From: an uncultured Pedobacter sp.
GTDB lineage: Bacteria; Bacteroidota; Bacteroidia; Sphingobacteriales; Sphingobacteriaceae
NCBI GenBank assembly: GCA_938008555.1
Contig: CALLKE010000157.1
Span: 1 to 33,415, forward strand
Direction: 5' to 3'
Length of the DNA stretch: 33,415 bases
Part shown: piece after piece, positions 7,341 to 14,975 of the stretch
Layout of the letters: every line of letters starts with the position of its first letter
How positions within the stretch are numbered: position 1 is the first letter of the stretch
Notes under the pieces: generated by a model
What the model saw: the letters and a program-made list of their open reading frames with translations, nothing else
Database searches by the model: none
What the model was told of the DNA's origin: nothing
Position numbers and translations under genes: made by a program

Positions 7341-7418
7341 TTGTTGTTGGTTTGAATGAAAAATGGTTTTCAGAGTGGCATTATATAATCTGGCAAAAGT
7401 GCCAGGACCAATAGAATT
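7341..7418 (-). promoter_or_regulatory. TATA promoter and (CAA)n leader, copy A
   Basis: Read on the minus strand: CTATTGGTCC (inverted CCAAT box), TTTTGCCA, ATTATATAA (TATA box, 7381-7389), GCCACT, then ATTTTTCATTCAAACC and (CAA)3 up to the ATG. It is nearly identical to copy B at 8242-8325. The CAA leader resembles CAA-repeat translational enhancers such as the tobacco mosaic virus omega leader; that functional analogy is inference. Confidence 0.65.
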
Positions 7419-7579
7419 TCGAGTGCTTGAATTTTTTAGGTCTAAAATTTATTGGGTTTGCTTATCGATTTTGGGTTACAAAAAAAACAAGCCACAGGGT
7501 TATTTTCTGACTTTGTTTTTTTTTGGTTTTTTCGACTTTGGTTTTTTCAAGTTTGAAAAAAAAACACAGTTTATAGATT
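7419..7579. other. T-rich intergenic segment with a perfect hairpin
   Basis: No gene is seen here. It holds poly-T runs, two tandem copies of TTTGGTTTTTTC (about 7523-7548) and a perfect hairpin, TTTTTTCAA-GT-TTGAAAAAA (7542-7561). The hairpin lies just downstream of the stop of the minus-strand gene at 7580 and could mark its 3' end. Confidence 0.5.
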
Positions 7580-8239
7580 TTAAAAATTGTTTATTGGGGG
7601 AGGTAATGGATCAGATACAATGATTTTGACATTTTTATACGATTTGCCTTTGGATTTTAAGTTAGAGAAATAATACACTCTTTCGATTGCTTCACTCAGA
7701 GCATCACAGAGTTCAGTATTTTGAGGCTCGACTCTTTGGACTTTGGCAGGAGGCTCAGGTTCTTCCGCAGGTTCAGGTTCGCGTCTTCGTTTACCACAGA
7801 CTATTGAGACTTCGTCATTTAGTTCTTCTTCGTCTTGTTCGTAGTCTTCAGGATTTAAACCAAGTTCTTCGATGATTTCATCTTTTGCCATTTCATAGTT
7901 TGTACCACAATAATCGAATATTTCTTTGACTTTGTTGATTTTTTCTTGTTCGAATATTTGGAATAAGTGGAGGAGTCTGTAAAAATCCATTGGAATTATT
8001 TTTCTTCGTTCTTCTTCTTGTTTTTTTCTTTTGTCTTGTTCTCTGATCATTTCATCATATCGTCTCGCTCTTTCTTGTTTGCACCCATTGCATGCCCATC
8101 GGTTGTAGACGTCGCGTTCGTAACATGTTTCCAAATTACCATTCATACTTATCTGATCGCAGTAGTGGTTGAGGATTTCTTCACGAGTGAGGTAGAGGAA
8201 TCTGAGTTGGTAGGCAATTCTTTCTTCTTGGCTAGACAT
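7580..8239 (-). CDS. 219-aa charged protein with NLS-like motif, behind duplicated TATA/(CAA)n promoter
   Basis: I place the start at the ATG 8239-8237 (MSSQEERIAYQL), because the frame upstream is the CAA-repeat leader and would need a TTG start. The 219-aa protein has a possible zinc-binding pair, CNGC, at about 52-55, a basic coiled-coil-like stretch (ERARRYDEMIREQDKRKK), a long acidic segment, and KRRREPEPAEEPEPPAKVQRV, which contains an NLS-like KRRR followed by Pro/Glu repeats. Nuclear regulatory function is plausible; no family is recognised. The TATA box is 50-60 nt upstream, with a six-unit CAA leader. It lies next to the putative control region at 8240-8875. Confidence 0.65.
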   Translation of the reverse strand: MSSQEERIAYQLRFLYLTREEILNHYCDQISMNGNLETCYERDVYNRWACNGCKQERARRYDEMIREQDKRKKQEEERRKIIPMDFYRLLHLFQIFEQEKINKVKEIFDYCGTNYEMAKDEIIEELGLNPEDYEQDEEELNDEVSIVCGKRRREPEPAEEPEPPAKVQRVEPQNTELCDALSEAIERVYYFSNLKSKGKSYKNVKIIVSDPLPPPINNF

Positions 8240-8241
8240 CG

Positions 8242-8325
8242 GTTGTTGTTGTTGTTGTTGGTTTGAATGAAAAATGGTTTGCAAAGTGGCATTATATAGT
8301 TTGGCAAAAGTACCAGGGCCAATAG
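8242..8325 (-). promoter_or_regulatory. TATA promoter and (CAA)n leader, copy B
   Basis: On the minus strand it has CTATTGGCCC, CTTTTGCCAAA, CTATATAAT (8291-8299), GCCACT, ATTTTTCATTCAAACC, then (CAA)6 and the ATG. It differs from copy A (7341-7418) by about a dozen bases and three extra CAA units. The distal element (aggaccaatagaatt) is repeated once more at 8338-8352. Confidence 0.65.
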
Positions 8326-8394
8326 CGTTAAAGTGACAGGACCAATAGAATTCGTGTGGCTTAAAAATATCAGGGTTAAAAATTGTGTGAAAAA

Positions 8395-8423
8395 TTGCGC
8401 AAAAAATAATTGTCTGTGCGCAA
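8395..8423. repeat. Inverted repeat with 15-nt loop (stem-loop)
   Basis: Arms TTGCGCA (8395-8401) and TGCGCAA (8417-8423) are perfectly complementary, with the AT-rich loop aaaaataattgtctg between. HUH nucleases usually cut in or beside such stem-loops, so this is a candidate nick site. Confidence 0.5.
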
Positions 8424-8656
8424 ATTCAGGGGAGAACCATGATAGGGTTATGAAACAGTGTGCGTCTAGCACGGGCCGAGTGAGCAACCGCTCCTGCGTG
8501 TCCGGGAGCTGCTGCCATGCCTGACTATTTTTTAAACTGAATGAATAGGTTAAGGGTTGAAAAACGAGGGTGTATGGGGCAAGGGTTTACTTTCTTGTGC
8601 CCTAGTTCAGGGTCAAATCGTGAAAGGGTTATGGAAATCATTTTTTTGAGTGCGTG

Positions 8657-8670
8657 TGCCACGCGTGGCA
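8657..8670. repeat. Perfect 14-bp GC-rich palindrome
   Basis: TGCCACGCGTGGCA equals its own reverse complement. It stands in a GC-rich block within AT-rich DNA and may be a protein-binding site or cruciform. Confidence 0.6.
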
Positions 8671-8875
8671 TCTCTCGACACCACACGACACGCTGCCACT
8701 GTCGCGCTGAAAAAAACCAAATGCTTTCAGGGTTAAGAAAATAGGATAGTAGGTGAGTGCTTGCGAAAAATTGGGTTACATATTTCCATGGAAACAGAGG
8801 GTCTGGTAAAAAATCAGTGTGGTTACAAACCATTATTTTCTGGGATCACACAGGCATGCTGCAAGGTGCTTGGGG

Positions 8876-9097
8876 TTACACTTTGTTGTAAATCGTCAGA
8901 TGTGTTTCATCTTTGATGTCATCGATCACTGCCATGCCGATTCCGTTACCGGCAACGATAAACGGATACATAGAACCCTGATATTCATACGCCGATATAC
9001 CTATTATCTTCCCTTCTTCTTTCAATTTCCTATTAGAATAAACCAAATATGGCATCCCTGTTGTTTTATCTTTAAAAGAAGTGACTTTAAATTTCAT
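8876..9097 (-). CDS. 73-aa protein, unknown
   Basis: A 73-aa protein starting MKFKVTSFKDKTTG, with alternating hydrophobic residues that suggest a small beta-rich fold. It has no membrane segment and no recognised family. The stop lies inside a ggggttac at the edge of the control region. The spacer to the gene at 9122 is 24 nt and carries AT-rich sequence without a clear box. Confidence 0.5.
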   Translation of the reverse strand: MKFKVTSFKDKTTGMPYLVYSNRKLKEEGKIIGISAYEYQGSMYPFIVAGNGIGMAVIDDIKDETHLTIYNKV

Positions 9098-9121
9098 AAT
9101 TTGTTTATTGATAACTAGAAA

Positions 9122-9499
9122 TTAAACTATAGCTCTCTTCGTAGGTATCTGTGCCCTTTTAACGATACAAAAGTCTTGTCTTGAATGGACCGGAGTACCT
9201 ATGTTTCCGATAACCACAAGTTCTATCTTCCCGATGTTAGTCTTTGTTATTCCCACACCAAAATAATCACCAAAACACTTCAAACATATTCTCTCACACA
9301 TAAGCAGGTCTTTACCAGTTATCGCAGAACAACACTTTACACAATTTACAGCCGCATAGCTATTAGTCAAAACAAGCTGGTCTTTTGGTGAATCGCATAC
9401 AGGACAATAGAATGCCATTGGCTGTGATATCCTGTTCCTGTGTGTCCATATAGCTATTGAACTTGGGCAAGATCCAGATTCGTTGAAGTCGTCACACAT
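9122..9499 (-). CDS. Cys-rich zinc-finger protein
   Basis: A 125-aa protein with Cys pairs C32-P-V-C35, C53-V-K-C56 (plus C57), and C68, C72-L-K-C75. These suggest two zinc sites, perhaps a RING-like or ribbon fold, followed by a beta-rich tail. Such proteins often act as transcription or ubiquitin-pathway regulators, but I cannot assign it. The first ATG (9499) is supported by TTTAGAGGGTT on the minus strand (9514-9524), identical over 11 bases to the box before the primase-helicase at 10202-10212. A later ATG (MAFYCPVC, residue 28) is the alternative start. Confidence 0.65.
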   Translation of the reverse strand: MCDDFNESGSCPSSIAIWTHRNRISQPMAFYCPVCDSPKDQLVLTNSYAAVNCVKCCSAITGKDLLMCERICLKCFGDYFGVGITKTNIGKIELVVIGNIGTPVHSRQDFCIVKRAQIPTKRAIV

Positions 9500-9513
9500 T
9501 GTTGATTTTGATA

Positions 9514-9524
9514 AACCCTCTAAA
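9514..9524 (-). promoter_or_regulatory. TTTAGAGGGTT box
   Basis: This 11-mer on the minus strand, 15-25 nt before the ATG at 9499, is identical to 10202-10212 before the primase-helicase, and similar to AGAGGGTTAA before the gene at 18637. It is probably a shared, possibly early, promoter element. Confidence 0.5.
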
Positions 9525-9536
9525 CAAACTGTCTAT

Positions 9537-9920
9537 TTATTGTTTGCACTTTCCGTCGGCGCAACTTTTTCCGGAAACAAACTCCGGTAATGGCGCACTA
9601 CCGTAAAGTATTCTGTGAAATCTTGCGTAACTGCTCATAAGTCTAGATGTTGCGGTCGGAGACATCATCCATATTACGTTAAATAGAAACCAATTATCCG
9701 ACATAAACTGTGAAGTCGTAGTTTTTCCAAAAAAGTTGCTTATGGCATATACAAAGCTTACAGAAGTAGCCAATTGCGCCGTAGAAAGTAAAGTTGCTAT
9801 GATACCGGGCCGTACCGGAACTTTTGACACCATCCAGTCCAGCGTAGCGGAACAAAAAGCTCCGATTACCCACTCTTTCGTGAAAATTCCCCACTCCGTA
9901 AACCATCCGGCATCAGCCAT
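9537..9920 (-). CDS. Multi-pass small membrane protein
   Basis: A 127-aa protein starting MADAGWFTEWGIFTKEW. Two or three hydrophobic helices are visible (about 17-30, 38-63 and 75-90), including IIATLLSTAQLATSVSFVYA. The C-terminus ends CADGKCKQ. This is likely an integral virion or host membrane protein; the family is unknown. The tctaaat box (9923-9929) begins 3 nt upstream of the ATG, and the divergent gene at 9968 has its own copy. Confidence 0.65.
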   Translation of the reverse strand: MADAGWFTEWGIFTKEWVIGAFCSATLDWMVSKVPVRPGIIATLLSTAQLATSVSFVYAISNFFGKTTTSQFMSDNWFLFNVIWMMSPTATSRLMSSYARFHRILYGSAPLPEFVSGKSCADGKCKQ

Positions 9921-9922
9921 AA

Positions 9923-9956
9923 TCTAAATAAAGTATGTTAAGTTAAGTTTAGAAAT
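9923..9956. promoter_or_regulatory. Mirror-pair ATTTAGA/TTTAGAAA promoter
   Basis: tctaaat (9923-9929) faces the minus-strand gene starting at 9920, and tttagaaat (9948-9956) faces the plus-strand gene starting at 9968. Confidence 0.55.
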
Positions 9957-9967
9957 ACCGTGGCGAA

Positions 9968-10186
9968 ATGAAGACGTTCGAATTGACTATATTTACACTT
10001 ATTACTTTCGGAGGTTACTTTAGTTATGTTTATTATTTGTTATTTATGGGAACCACGCCGGCGCCAAACAACTTGTTTTTCGGAATAGGTTCATTTTTGG
10101 ACGCATTTCTGTTTAACCGGGGCGTAAAACCAAAAAAGAGTATAGAAAACGCGCCCAACCGAATCGCAGAGCTGTCAAACCTTTAA
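9968..10186 (+). CDS. Small membrane protein (72 aa)
   Basis: A 72-aa protein with a hydrophobic N-terminal helix (about 4-28, aromatic-rich: FELTIFTLITFGGYFSYVYY) and a second weakly hydrophobic stretch (about 37-50), then a short polar tail. It is likely membrane-inserted; the function is unknown. It follows a tttagaaa box by 12 nt, and the stop is embedded in TTTAAATAAATA. Confidence 0.6.
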   Translation: MKTFELTIFTLITFGGYFSYVYYLLFMGTTPAPNNLFFGIGSFLDAFLFNRGVKPKKSIENAPNRIAELSNL

Positions 10187-10201
10187 ATAAATACCCACCA
10201 C

Positions 10202-10254
10202 TTTAGAGGGTTAAGTATCATTTTTTTATACGATACGGATTGGCAAAATGGCAA
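10202..10254 (+). promoter_or_regulatory. Promoter region of the primase-helicase with repeated element
   Basis: TTTAGAGGGTT (10202-10212) is followed by a T-rich tract and then gatacggattggcaaaatggcaa (10232-10254), which spans the start codon. The last 23 bases recur inverted, with one mismatch, at 28978-29000. Confidence 0.5.
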
Positions 10255-13200
10255 TGGTAACTACTACAGTAAGAATGAGTCCAGATTATGAGACGAACAA
10301 TGTATGGGCTGGCAAGACAGAAGAAGTTCTCTTATCTGGAGACTTGTCGATGTTGGCTGCAAAATTGGAAGAAGCTTGCTTGTGGTATTTTCAATTCAAT
10401 TCCCCTTCTTTCTCTGAAACATACCAGTACTTTGGTGTAATGGACTTTGACCTTCATGTTTTCCCATTGAATAAATCCGATAGTGAATTGAAGACTATTT
10501 TATTGGCTGATCCTGAAATCAGGGAAATAATACGATTGGTAGAAGAACGATTTGATTGTTTCAATATATACTTTTCTGGAAAAAAAGGAATACATGTTTA
10601 CGTATTTAATGATGAATTATTCACATGCCCCCCTCCTGACCAATCAAAAGACAAATCCAGGTTGCTATGGATAAAATCCTTTTTAAATAAGGCATTTGGA
10701 GAAGAACTTGTGTCGCTATTGGACGAATCAATTTATCCAATCAATAAGGGGATTCGTCCGTATTCTATTCCACACCCCAAAACAGGTAGAAGGCCTTTCC
10801 TTATATATCAGAAAGGAAATGAATCTTGTATTTGGTCCTACATTGTCGAAAACAAGATCTGGGAAAAGAAAAAAACTTACATACCTGAAATATCAAATTT
10901 TATTGGAGAACAGAAAAAAACAAATATAGCTTCACTTCCTGCCGAGGCCATAGTTTTATCTGAATCGAATCTTGACATTAAAAAACAAATAGTTGATTAT
11001 TTTGATTCAAAACCTGGTAAATTGGCTGGCTGTAAAATTGACCTTGTAAAAAGCACCAATGGGAATATAAAGAATTTGTATCGATTGACAGGTACGACAT
11101 ATTGTCCAATCAAATCTGGTTGTCATTCCGAAACTGGAAAGGTTAATTTGTATCTTTATGGTTGCCATGCTACTGTCAAGTGTTTCAAAGGGAAATGTAG
11201 CGGAAAGGAATATACAATCAAAAAAATGACAAAGCCACTCACGTGCATTTCGGATTTGATAGTCGACCTATCAAATCGAAAGGAAATAGCCCAGCGTCAC
11301 CTAGAAACCGTTACCATAGGACCTGAACAGAAATATGTTGGTGTTCCTGATATAGAATGGTCAATAGGAAATGAAGATGTCGCCAAGTATGGGTATATTG
11401 CTGCACCAATGTCGTGCGGAAAAACTACTTCATTAAGGACTTATATAGATAACCAATCACCTTCATTTACTTGCTTATTGATAGTTGTCCGCCAATCACA
11501 GGCTTATACATTTGCTCCAATTTACCCGGAAATGAAGAATTATCTCGAATGCCCCAATGGTTCCCTTTATGGTGTTGGTCGGCTAGTGGTATGTATAAAC
11601 AGTTTAACGCGTGTTTATGCTCCTGGGGGGATATTACCCAGTTATGATCTACTTATTTTGGATGAATTTGAATCTATACTCGATACTATTACAAATCCAT
11701 CGCTATCCAATGGAAAGTCATTACAGTTGGAAGTGTGGGATACGCTAATGGCTTTGATAAAATGTTGCAAGCGCACAATATTCATGGACGGTATACCGAC
11801 TGAAGAATCTGTGAGATATCTGGACAAGATAGGGATTTTGCCTTTTTTAAGGATAGTGGAAATGCCAAGACAAGTAGATTACAGGAAATATATAATATTC
11901 AGTCATGGTGTTATGTTTATTGAAGGAATTGAGGAACAAATCAAAAACGGGAAAAAGATAGTGCTTGTATCGAATTGCAAGGCTATATTACAAACTGTTT
12001 ATGATGGGATAAACGTACCTTCAGGAAATAAGATGATTATTACTGGTGACTCTGAAAGGGATGTGAAACTCACATCTTCAAATCCTGACCTTTACTGGAA
12101 TAAAGACCTGTTTGCCTTTAATAGTGCGGTAGGACCTGGCACGAGTTTTAATCCTCACTTGTATGATGAAATGAACGTGATTATTACCCCGAACAGTAGC
12201 CCACCACAGGTTCTCTTCCAGATGATAAACCGGATAAGAACACTTAACGACAAAATAGTGAGAATGGTGATGCTTTCTGGTAATAATACCAAAATTCCTA
12301 CTCTTGAACAACTAAAGGAAAAAAAGATGCAAAATATTATATCGATGCAGAACAAACAAGGAATTTATCCCAAAACTGCTTTTTTTAGTAAAATGGACAA
12401 AGAATATTTTCGTCTTACTGTAAGGGATCTTGATCAGAAAATTGCCAAAGAGCTCGTAGCCAATCAAATGATGATATTAAGACATGAAGATGATTTGTTC
12501 CTTGATATGCTTACCAGGGCGGATTTGAAAAAGCGCCAATTGGAGAACTCTGACTTTTACTTGAAGGAATTGTGTGAAATGATTAGAAGAAATGGGGGAA
12601 TTGTACGAGAAGAATCGGGAGATCCCGATAAGTTAAAAAAAGTAAAAGAAACTACCACTAGGATATTTAAAAAAATGGCAAAGGAGCATGAAGTGAAAAG
12701 AACCCTCGAAGTATCCAATAGGCCACTTTGGACACTTCCAGTTGACGTAAAAGGAAAATACACTGAACAACAATTGGTGGATTTGAACACTAGAGTTCCT
12801 AGAAATGATTTGGATGCTCAATTTATGTGGTTATTATTCCGTAAGTCAATAATGAAGGAATCAGAACAGGAACTGTACGAATCTGAATTCTTTGAACTTA
12901 TGACAAAAAAGAAAGCCATAAATAATACGATTCTCTTCAGTAATGGATTATTGGACGATATTAAAACGCTTTGTACCATTTCCGGTATAGAGATCGATGA
13001 TAAGAAGGGGATAATCAAAGGAACTGTGACAACATCATTAGAGTTTTATGAAATGGCCAAACAAATCAATGGATTATGTGAAAAAATTATGGAAACTATA
13101 CGCAACAAAACACAAATATGTTATAAATTATGCACAGCAAAAGAAGATTCCATAACAAAGTATAATAGAGCAGCCCTTTTAAACATTTCACGTGTTTTTT

Positions 13201-13406
13201 CTTGTTTCGGAATTCACAGTGCTTATGCTGGAACAAACAGAAGAATTTCAGTTCCAGGAAAAAAGAATATCAGATATACGGTATCTGTACTTAAATTCGA
13301 CGAAGAAATGCAAAAATTTAGAATGTCACTCGCCAATAGGGACCCAGAGACAGGGGAAATTGATCATGGCGCCTTTGATAAATTTGTAAGGGAAATGAAA
13401 ATCTAA
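10248..13406 (+). CDS. Primase-helicase: archaeo-eukaryotic primase fused to UL9-like SF2 helicase
   Basis: The protein has 1052 aa. The N-terminal primase (AEP) domain has the metal-binding D66-x-D68, the SGKKGIH motif at 110-116 and an R-P-Y-S...H segment at 170-176, as in PriS-like primases. A Cys/His cluster follows (C286, C292, H293, C306, C312, C317), like the zinc site of herpes-pox primases. The helicase has Walker A APMSCGKT (386-393), Walker B LLILDEFE (468-475) and motif VI Q658-MIN-R662-I-R664, as in herpesvirus UL9 origin-binding helicases. The same AEP plus Herpes_ori_bp architecture, at almost the same length, occurs in African swine fever virus F1055L. Its likely role is unwinding and primer synthesis at the replication fork, with a host polymerase extending. 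It has a GAGGGTTA promoter, is followed by the packaging ATPase 21 nt later, and lacks an SF3/D5 helicase domain. Confidence 0.88.
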   Translation: MAMVTTTVRMSPDYETNNVWAGKTEEVLLSGDLSMLAAKLEEACLWYFQFNSPSFSETYQYFGVMDFDLHVFPLNKSDSELKTILLADPEIREIIRLVEERFDCFNIYFSGKKGIHVYVFNDELFTCPPPDQSKDKSRLLWIKSFLNKAFGEELVSLLDESIYPINKGIRPYSIPHPKTGRRPFLIYQKGNESCIWSYIVENKIWEKKKTYIPEISNFIGEQKKTNIASLPAEAIVLSESNLDIKKQIVDYFDSKPGKLAGCKIDLVKSTNGNIKNLYRLTGTTYCPIKSGCHSETGKVNLYLYGCHATVKCFKGKCSGKEYTIKKMTKPLTCISDLIVDLSNRKEIAQRHLETVTIGPEQKYVGVPDIEWSIGNEDVAKYGYIAAPMSCGKTTSLRTYIDNQSPSFTCLLIVVRQSQAYTFAPIYPEMKNYLECPNGSLYGVGRLVVCINSLTRVYAPGGILPSYDLLILDEFESILDTITNPSLSNGKSLQLEVWDTLMALIKCCKRTIFMDGIPTEESVRYLDKIGILPFLRIVEMPRQVDYRKYIIFSHGVMFIEGIEEQIKNGKKIVLVSNCKAILQTVYDGINVPSGNKMIITGDSERDVKLTSSNPDLYWNKDLFAFNSAVGPGTSFNPHLYDEMNVIITPNSSPPQVLFQMINRIRTLNDKIVRMVMLSGNNTKIPTLEQLKEKKMQNIISMQNKQGIYPKTAFFSKMDKEYFRLTVRDLDQKIAKELVANQMMILRHEDDLFLDMLTRADLKKRQLENSDFYLKELCEMIRRNGGIVREESGDPDKLKKVKETTTRIFKKMAKEHEVKRTLEVSNRPLWTLPVDVKGKYTEQQLVDLNTRVPRNDLDAQFMWLLFRKSIMKESEQELYESEFFELMTKKKAINNTILFSNGLLDDIKTLCTISGIEIDDKKGIIKGTVTTSLEFYEMAKQINGLCEKIMETIRNKTQICYKLCTAKEDSITKYNRAALLNISRVFSCFGIHSAYAGTNRRISVPGKKNIRYTVSVLKFDEEMQKFRMSLANRDPETGEIDHGAFDKFVREMKI

Positions 13407-13427
13407 CCAATAAAATCAACATTAAAA

Positions 13428-14576
13428 ATGCATTCCAGTAGTATGTCAAACAAGGATTTTGTTTTCCGTGCTCTTTACGGAAACCGCTCACAGAAACAAG
13501 AAATACCTTATGCTTCTGACGAAGATTCAGATGAAGATATGGGCGAGGGAGGGTACGGAGTAAAATTTGACGAACATTCGACTCTGAGCAATGTTCCTGA
13601 CCCATATGATTGTTGCCCTTTCCTTGGATGTGACCCACCAATACTTGATTATTGTGTTCCAGGAAAACCAAAGATTTATAAGACAATTACTGTCGGTAAG
13701 CCTGGAAATGAAATCGACATAGAAATTATGCAATATTCGTATGATATGATAAGACCCGGCTATACCGTGGTATTCAATGGCTCGAGAAGAACCGGGAAAT
13801 CACAACTCATAAAGGCGCATATGAGACATTTAAGGCCTCTTTTCTTTGAAGTTTATGTTTTTACAAATACAAAGGCTTCAGGTGAATATTTCAGATATGT
13901 CCCAATTAAGAGAGTATATGAAGGATTTAAAGCCGAAGTATTGGTTTCAATCATAAAAAGACAAAAAAAATTAAGAAAGGCCCAAACACGTGGAGAACTT
14001 CAAGATACGAATATTGATATATTGGTTATATTCGATGATTGTATTTCAGATAATTTAAGATTTAAAAAGGATTTTAACCAAGTTTTCTATGAAGGCCGAC
14101 ACTACGGCTTGTCGCTATGGGTAACGACACAAGATATTAAGGCTATAGCTCCAGGTGCCACTATCAATTCCGACGTATCGTTTATATTTCCCATAGGAGA
14201 TGAAAGAACAGAGGAAACAGTAAATAAAAAATATCTTAATATCCTCGACAAAGATCAGGCGCTAGATCTGCTAAGCCACCCAGATCTATTGAAGAAACAT
14301 CACGTAATTGTTGTGAACATGGCCAATAAATACAATCCACTAAATAGGAGAATAGCCATTGGATGTGTGGATATACCAAAAGAACCAATAGATTTCGTGA
14401 CCTCGTCATGGCCGTTTTGGAAAGACAGTAGGAAACAATTAAAGGAATTGGGATTTGAACATCTGATTGGTGAACCAGATTCCTCTTGGGGAATTCTAAA
14501 ACCATCACAAGTAGAAAAGTGGTACAAACTAGGATGTCCAGTATTCAACCAACACCAACGGTCCCCTCAGGAATAA
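13428..14576 (+). CDS. A32-type genome-packaging ATPase
   Basis: A 382-aa FtsK/HerA-superfamily ATPase that translocates viral DNA into the capsid, a hallmark of nucleocytoviruses and related double jelly-roll viruses. Visible: Walker A GSRRTGKS at 118-125, Walker B IDILVIFDD at 196-204, and a downstream strand LSLWVTTQD (about 228-236) followed by an Asn/Asp-containing loop (N247-SD). The first 100 residues are an acidic, Cys-containing extension (DCCPFLGC). An alternative ATG at 13443 would remove five residues. The 3' end overlaps the next gene by 43 nt, so the two are probably co-transcribed. Confidence 0.9.
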   Translation: MHSSSMSNKDFVFRALYGNRSQKQEIPYASDEDSDEDMGEGGYGVKFDEHSTLSNVPDPYDCCPFLGCDPPILDYCVPGKPKIYKTITVGKPGNEIDIEIMQYSYDMIRPGYTVVFNGSRRTGKSQLIKAHMRHLRPLFFEVYVFTNTKASGEYFRYVPIKRVYEGFKAEVLVSIIKRQKKLRKAQTRGELQDTNIDILVIFDDCISDNLRFKKDFNQVFYEGRHYGLSLWVTTQDIKAIAPGATINSDVSFIFPIGDERTEETVNKKYLNILDKDQALDLLSHPDLLKKHHVIVVNMANKYNPLNRRIAIGCVDIPKEPIDFVTSSWPFWKDSRKQLKELGFEHLIGEPDSSWGILKPSQVEKWYKLGCPVFNQHQRSPQE

Positions 14577-14968
14577 CAGGAATTTATAGCCGCTTTGTGG
14601 ATTTTGTAATAAGTACAATCAAGCCGGCTCTACCAGAAAAAGTAAAAGACTTCCTGCTGCCTTTATCGGAAAGTTTCAAAGAATCACTGAAAGATAAAAA
14701 TCAGTTTATTATGTTACATTACGTGACAATGAAAAAAATCTGTGAGGACGGCCGGTCGGCTCAAAGCATAAGGAATATAACATCATTATTAGACGAACCA
14801 GAAAAACTTGAAAATTCTGCAAAGGAAATTAAAACCGCTGCTGAACATCTGATTGGTGTCTGTAATATGGTACTTGAAACTCCTGACCAGGATATTATCG
14901 AAACCATGGAAAAATTTTGTCTTTATGTTGAGCTTATTACAAAACAGCATTTGCCAAAACAAAAATAA
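14534..14968 (+). CDS. 144-aa helical protein overlapping the packaging ATPase
   Basis: The ATG at 14534 (MSSIQPTPTVPSGITG) lies inside the ATPase coding sequence in another frame, a 43-nt overlap. The frame is open further upstream only from a TTG, which I reject. The protein is largely helical, with hydrophobic residues spaced for a small helical bundle, and has no membrane segment. I do not recognise it; co-expression with the ATPase suggests a packaging or assembly partner. The stop is inside the palindrome at 14964-14975. Confidence 0.65.
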   Translation: MSSIQPTPTVPSGITGIYSRFVDFVISTIKPALPEKVKDFLLPLSESFKESLKDKNQFIMLHYVTMKKICEDGRSAQSIRNITSLLDEPEKLENSAKEIKTAAEHLIGVCNMVLETPDQDIIETMEKFCLYVELITKQHLPKQK

Positions 14969-14975
14969 ATTTATT
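14964..14975. terminator. Palindromic AATAAATTTATT 3'-end signal
   Basis: A perfect 12-bp palindrome between convergent genes carries AATAAA on both strands and contains the stop of the plus-strand gene. Confidence 0.5.

Larger units (their letters stand above)
8326..8875. other. Gene-poor control region, candidate replication origin
   Basis: I see no convincing gene here. It contains six exact GGGTTA boxes on the plus strand (8373, 8445, 8626, 8730, 8773, 8873) and near-matches at 8554 and 8583. There is a 7-bp inverted repeat TTGCGCA/TGCGCAA (8395-8401 and 8417-8423) with a 15-nt AT-rich loop, a hairpin GAGC-AACC-GCTC (8482-8493), and a perfect 14-bp palindrome TGCCACGCGTGGCA (8657-8670). 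Two related units occur (about 8425-8520 and 8605-8710), each with TTCAGGG, then AGGGTTATG-AA, then a GC-rich block unlike the surrounding AT-rich DNA. Structured, repeat-rich DNA in a virus with an HUH nuclease fits an origin; this is inference. Confidence 0.5.

Noticed and set aside
7363..7623. 86-aa plus-strand frame rich in Phe
   Set aside because: It is produced by poly-T tracts antisense to the TATA promoter and the end of the neighbouring gene.
8240..8284. TTG start adding a poly-Gln N-terminus to the 219-aa protein
   Set aside because: The Gln run is the CAA-repeat leader, which is duplicated as untranslated DNA before the gene at 7337.
8452..8520. tRNA-like GC-rich block
   Set aside because: Hairpins are present, but I cannot form an acceptor stem plus anticodon and T arms of tRNA shape.
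8525..8833. 102-aa minus-strand frame and the short plus-strand frames at 8333-8524 and 8541-8744
   Set aside because: They run through GGGTTA boxes and palindromes, lack promoter boxes and have no protein-like pattern; the region reads as non-coding.
8373..8878. GGGTTA repeats as a telomere
   Set aside because: The hexamers are dispersed single copies within an internal region, not a tandem array at an end.
14486..14533. TTG start 16 codons upstream of the protein overlapping the ATPase
   Set aside because: An ATG exists at 14534, and the extension lies wholly inside the ATPase gene.
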